Below are positions 60,546 to 64,000 of a stretch of 64,000 bases of DNA, in pieces. A model generated the notes under the pieces. That model did no database searches. It was not told where the DNA came from and saw only the letters and a program-made list of their open reading frames with translations. Source of the DNA: Oxytricha trifallax (taxonomy: Eukaryota; Ciliophora; Spirotrichea; Sporadotrichida; Oxytrichidae); contig ARYC01000248.1 in the NCBI GenBank assembly GCA_000711775.1, forward strand, positions 62,001-126,000. The letters run 5' to 3'. Position 1 is the first letter of the stretch, and every line of letters begins with the position of its first letter. The position numbers were made by a program, and so were the translations under genes.

Positions 60546-61361
60546 TAATAAAGCAAATACAGTCTTTAAAGAGTAAGTATTAATTAAGTGCAAAATTAGT
60601 CTTGAAAAAGCATGAATATGAAGTTTTTTACTGTCTTAATTCCATTTTCTTCCTCTTTATCGTAATCTTAGTAATCTTGACTTAACGCCATTGAAAATTC
60701 GAAAAAATATTCGCTTTCAGTTTCTGATCTTCTTGGCGTCAATAATATCACAACTAAAGATGCTTTTGCTAAAGCCGCGTACACCTCTGTCCAGAATACT
60801 GTCAACCTGAAGATTGCTTTTAAAGAGGTGGCACCACCATGTTTAGCCAAAACTTCGAAAATTAGAAATCATTAATAAATTAAATATTAGAAATTAAAGT
60901 TTTTAAAGTATTAATGATGAGATATTTTACTTTTCAAATAATAGGTTTAATTTATAAGGAAATGTAATCAGAGATATATTAATTATAATTAATCATAAAC
61001 TTATTAATTAAGACTATGTTAAATTAATTTATTAATGATTTCTAATTTTCGAAGTTTTGGCTAAACATGGTGGTGCCACCTCTTTAAAAGCAATCTTCAG
61101 GTTGACAGTATTCTGGACAGAGGTGTACGCGGCTTTAGCAAAAGCATCTTTAGTTGTGATATTATTGACGCCAAGAAGATCAGAAACTGAAAGCGAATAT
61201 TTTTTCGAATTTTCAATGGCGTTAAGTCAAGATTACTAAGATTACGATAAAGAGGAAGAAAATGGAATTAAGACAGTAAAAAACTTCATATTCATGCTTT
61301 TTCAAGACTAATTTTGCACTTAATTAATACTTACTCTTTAAAGACTGTATTTGCTTTATTA
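60546..61361. repeat. Long perfect-looking palindrome P3
   Basis: The left arm 60546-60883 and the inverted right arm 61024-61361 (338 bases each) look identical. They flank a 140-base AT-rich spacer. Both arms encode the same outward frame (AKHGGATSLKAIFRLTVFWT, then EVYAALAKASLVVILLTPRR). The right arm continues into further coding sequence beyond the palindrome, and the left does not obviously do so. This suggests that part of a plus-strand gene was copied in inverted orientation upstream of itself. Confidence 0.85.
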
Positions 61362-61680
61362 ATGTTATTTAATTTATTTATATTTTAATCCTGCTCCTTA
61401 CTTAAAAGCTGTTACTGAATTAAATAAATAATTGAAATGTCTTGACCCTCCTCTTACTCCACCTCCCCCAAACGTTTTTAAGTGAATTTTTATTGCATCA
61501 ACCCAATTCCTGTTGTTGAAAACTCCATTTTATATGAAAATGCTCTTATTCTCAGAGTCTGAATAAACATTAAAAAGTAAGTAGACTTAAGATAATTAAG
61601 GAAAGTTTGCTATTACGAATTCATGAGGGCCGAAGTGCATACCAATATCCAAGCTGAAAAACTTGTTTGAGACATAGTTT
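61039..61680 (+). CDS. Unrecognised plus-strand gene fused to palindrome P3
   Basis: The frame is open from 61039 to TGA 61483-61485. It reads FEVLAKHGGATSLKAIF, EVYAALAKASLVV, the acidic DYQDYDKEEENGIKTV, and beyond the arm PAPYLKAVTELNKQLKCLD and PPLTPPPPNVFK. A shifted frame then gives NPIPVVENSILYENALILR and later LRKVCYYEFMRAEVHTNIQA. The apparent start in the arm is TTG, and no ATG is in frame, so this is probably an internal exon. A rival frame from ATG 61034 (MISNFRSFGQTWWCHLFK) is open for 51 codons. The proline run and charged blocks suggest a soluble protein. No family was recognised. Breaks near 61485 and 61575 could be introns. Confidence 0.45.
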
Positions 61681-62325
61681 CTTATTTTGATTATTTTTGA
61701 ATTATCCTACTGGTTTGATTTATAATCTCAAGATTAATTTCATTGGTAAAAACTAACTAACTTAAATTAATATCCACAACTCAGTATCAATAGAGCAAAG
61801 AGTTACTGATTATGTGGGGAATGAATTAATTTTATAAATAAAAAATGTAATTAAGATTAACAATCATAATTTACTCTATTTTAAATTAATAATTGTTAAA
61901 GAATTATAAATTAAAATAATTATAAAAAAGAACTAAAGATTATTTTTAAATTTAATGTATTATAAAGATGATATTAAAAATAATAAAATTGCAATATATT
62001 TTTAGGCTATTATAAAAAAAAACTAAATGAAAGTCAAATAAATTTGATTTATATATATTTTCCTAAAGTGGCAAGTATGTGAAAAAGTCGAAGGACATCG
62101 TCGTAATGGTATAAAAAAATTAAAAAGGTATTGTTTTAGAAACATTTTGATAAAATTAAATTTTATCTTATTTTAAAAAATAAAAAAAGTTTATTTATAA
62201 ATAAAATTTTATAAAGTGATATATCCAAAATAATAAAATTAGGCTGAGCGAATATTAATTATCAAAGTTAAATGAGGAAATTAAATGGCAGAAACTTTTT
62301 TTGTTCAAAAAGAATTATATAAAAT
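61681..62325. other. AT-rich stretch, nothing supported
   Basis: No coding block or repeat was recognised. Confidence 0.45.
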
Positions 62326-62404
62326 TGTTGGGACGAGGGACGAGTTGAAACGTTGGGGAGCGTTTAGCGTTGGAGGGAGGGGTCGGAAGGATCTCGGTCA
62401 GAAC
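62326..62404. other. Sharp GC-rich island
   Basis: About 75 bases starting GGGACGAGGGACGAGTTGAA and including GGAGGGAGGGGTCGGAAGG have roughly 60 percent G+C against a background near 20 percent. The borders are abrupt, and MITE A8 starts six bases later. The plus strand is purine-rich with several G runs. It is too short to assign to a gene. A structural RNA, a regulatory element or part of an inserted unit are possible. Confidence 0.6.
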
Positions 62405-62409
62405 AAATA

Positions 62410-62791
62410 TTGTAGGAAAACATTTGATTTGGGAAATGAATTTAAATTAAATTAATTAATTAAGAAATTCACGCCAGTTATCAAATCTAAAATGACTCAA
62501 ACTTCAAATCTTAGAAATTTTAGCAAGACTCTCCTGTGGCAATATTCCTGAATCATCTTAGGAAGCGAAATATTTTGATTGAGCGAACTCCGAAAAACAG
62601 TAAAAGGCGTTTTTTCGCTTGTACAATGAGATAAATTCATTTTAGCAATAATAACCACCTTCTCATTTTTAATGCGCTTATCAGATAGTAAAATATGAAA
62701 TGGATTGGAGACATTTTTCAAAAACATAACTAAATATAGTAAATAATTAATCAATTTTAATTCATTTTCAAAATCGAATATATTCCTACAA
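62410..62791. mobile_element. Family A hairpin MITE, copy 8 (diverged subfamily)
   Basis: The ends are TTGTAGGAAAACATTTGATT and AATCGAATATATTCCTACAA with TA on both sides. The middle, with CCTGAATCATCTTAGGAAGC and GAGCGAACTCCGAAAAACAG, matches copy 4 at 28.8 kb rather than copies 2, 3 and 7. An 85-codon minus frame inside it is a by-product. Confidence 0.85.
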
Positions 62792-62914
62792 TAATGATCA
62801 TCTATATTATTTAAATTGATTATAGTTTTATATTATAAACTATTTTCTCAATAAAAATTATTGAAATATTTGAAAATTTAAAAACAATATATTTTAATTT
62901 TAATTTGCATAAAC

Positions 62915-63828
62915 ATAAAACTTAACAATTTATGTGCTTCCAATGATTTTGTATGATCCCTCAGACCCACCTATTTCTATGGATGGAACTTAAGATTATC
63001 CATTTTATTCAATTAATGATGCCTTATTGAAATACTTATTATTTAATGTAATACAATGTTTCTTATTTAATAACGAAAATTAAATTGAAACAATTTTATT
63101 GAGAGCGGAAGAATTTGGAGCACCATTTAAGAAAAATAAGTGGAAGGCTATAAATTAAAATGAAAACTTATAAAACTTAAAGTACTAATATAGATAATTA
63201 CAGAATTGAAATTCAGAATCAGCTTTATCATCTTTTCATTCTCCTTCGTATTTTGCTCCATCTGGCCTCACCTAATTTGTTTTTCCCATCTTCTTTTAGG
63301 CTTTCGGTCTACTAGTATTGCTGATAAAACTTTTAGATACGATTTTTGTGAATTACATATATTAGTGAATAATTAGCTGCTCCAGGAACAACATCTTTAG
63401 GTTTTCATTTTTATTAATTAATTTCATTTAATTTTATGGATTTTCTATTATAAATTTTAATTCTTAGAGTCAACTGTGTTTATCACTTTAATTAATCAAA
63501 ATAATTTGCCTCATGCTATGTTGAGAAGACAGCCGATGCCTTAGTATCAGACATAGAGAAGTGATAAATATTCTCAGACTACAAAGATTATCATTGACAC
63601 TAATGATTAATCATAAGAAATAATATTTAAAAAAAATAATTAATATAAGTCTTGGTGCTTTGTTAAAATAATTTAATATACTAATTTGCTTTATAAATAA
63701 AGAGATACATTCACATTTAAAATTGGACCAAGTTTAACTATTAGAAACTTGATGTTTGATGCAATTATTAACAATAATTTATTTATATTTACAATTGACT
63801 CATCAGTTGATCTGGAATTAGATTATTG
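62915..63828 (+). CDS. Segment of a beta-helix protein gene, start region (copy 2)
   Basis: The plus strand from 62919 reads NLTIYVLPMILYDPSDPPIS, then GTQDYPFYSINDALLKY, ILLRAEEFGAPF, and after an insertion STVFITLINQNNLPHAM-like code and FKIGPSLTIRNLMFDAI-like code. These match the segment at 2.0-2.55 kb in order and sequence, with amino-acid changes. This copy carries an extra block of about 330 bases at 63133-63463. MITE A9 follows at the point where copy 1 simply runs on. The protein is inferred to be a secreted or surface beta-helix protein; its main part lies beyond the window. Confidence 0.5.
63133..63463 (-). other. Insertion in the start-region copy, with a minus-strand coding fragment
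   Basis: Copy 1 reads GCACCATTCTAAGAGTCAAC without a break, whereas copy 2 has about 330 extra bases after GCACCATTTAAG. On the minus strand the insert reads SKSFISNTSRPKAQKKMGKT and NQVRPDGAKYEGE, then TGA at 63236-63238, with TAA/TAG as glutamine. The lysine-rich run and DGAKYEGE end look like the C terminus of a real protein. It may be a removed germline segment, a transposed gene piece or a nested exon. Confidence 0.5.
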
Positions 63829-63832
63829 AATA

Positions 63833-64000
63833 TTGTAGGAATACATTTGAATTTGGAAAATTAATTAAAAATAAATAAATATAAATCAAAATCGTGGCAG
63901 TTAAAGTTGGCTAATTTAAACGATCTAGGGCTCATTCGATAGAGAATTCAAAATTAGCTGGACTTTACTATTGGCGGTACTATTTTATTGCATCCCTGGA
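63833..64000. mobile_element. Family A hairpin MITE, copy 9, cut by the window end
   Basis: It starts TTGTAGGAATACATTTGAAT after a TA and continues with GTGGCAGTTAAAGTTGGCTA, GAGAATTCAAAATTAGCTGG and TTGGCGGTACTATTTTATTG. Only the left arm is inside the window. The matching position in copy 1 of the gene segment (near 2545) has no element. Confidence 0.85.

Noticed and set aside
62497..62754. 85-codon minus-strand open frame
   Set aside because: It lies wholly inside hairpin MITE A8 and reflects the lack of TGA in the arm.
1..64000. tRNA or rRNA genes
   Set aside because: No GC-rich cloverleaf-like stretch with a plausible GTTCRANTC arm and no rRNA-like block was seen by eye.

Overview
The window is very AT-rich (about four fifths A+T by eye) and looks like ciliate DNA in which TAA and TAG are read as glutamine and TGA is the only stop. 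Conserved stretches support this: the retrotransposon endonuclease and reverse transcriptase, the membrane-protein C terminus and many beta-helix segments all run through TAA/TAG and end at TGA. The dense load of hairpin MITEs, LINE remnants and long palindromes, several of them lying inside gene-like stretches, suggests germline (micronuclear) sequence. I cannot name the species.

Layout. About 2-10 kb, plus strand: scattered segments of a large secreted protein gene, with a beta-helix-like start and then cysteine-rich blocks. About 11.8-13.7 kb, minus strand: a second beta-helix gene, split by a MITE. About 17.7-24.5 kb, plus strand: a third beta-helix gene, also split by a MITE. About 24.6-26.5 kb, minus strand: two small unrelated genes. 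About 27.5-40.2 kb, minus strand: the best gene of the window, reading from a long beta-helix repeat region through a cysteine-rich stem to a multi-pass membrane C terminus. Some 4.3 kb of foreign-looking DNA (two MITEs, a 1.27-kb palindrome, plus-strand coding remnants) interrupts it between its first and later membrane segments. About 40.5-48.6 kb, plus strand: a LINE-like region with an endonuclease/reverse-transcriptase element, an adjacent element with a Ulp1-like cysteine protease domain, and a third degenerate reverse-transcriptase copy. About 48.6-49.9 kb: a near-perfect palindrome. About 53.8-59.3 kb, minus strand: a fourth beta-helix gene carrying two more MITEs. About 59.9-61.7 kb: an unknown minus-strand exon and a third perfect palindrome fused to a plus-strand gene. 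From 62.9 kb to the end: a paralogue of the gene start at 2 kb.

Two hairpin MITE families are present. Family A is about 0.4 kb, with ends TTGTAGGAATAC, often flanked by TA, in about nine full or partial copies. Family B is about 0.27 kb, with ends TAAAACCCC, in three copies. Four long palindromes share one layout: two inverted copies of a short reading frame that start near the centre and point outward.

Most gene models are segments, because introns, possible eliminated sequences and frameshifts cannot be told apart without the somatic genome or RNA. Coordinates of split genes are approximate. No tRNA, rRNA or CRISPR was recognised.
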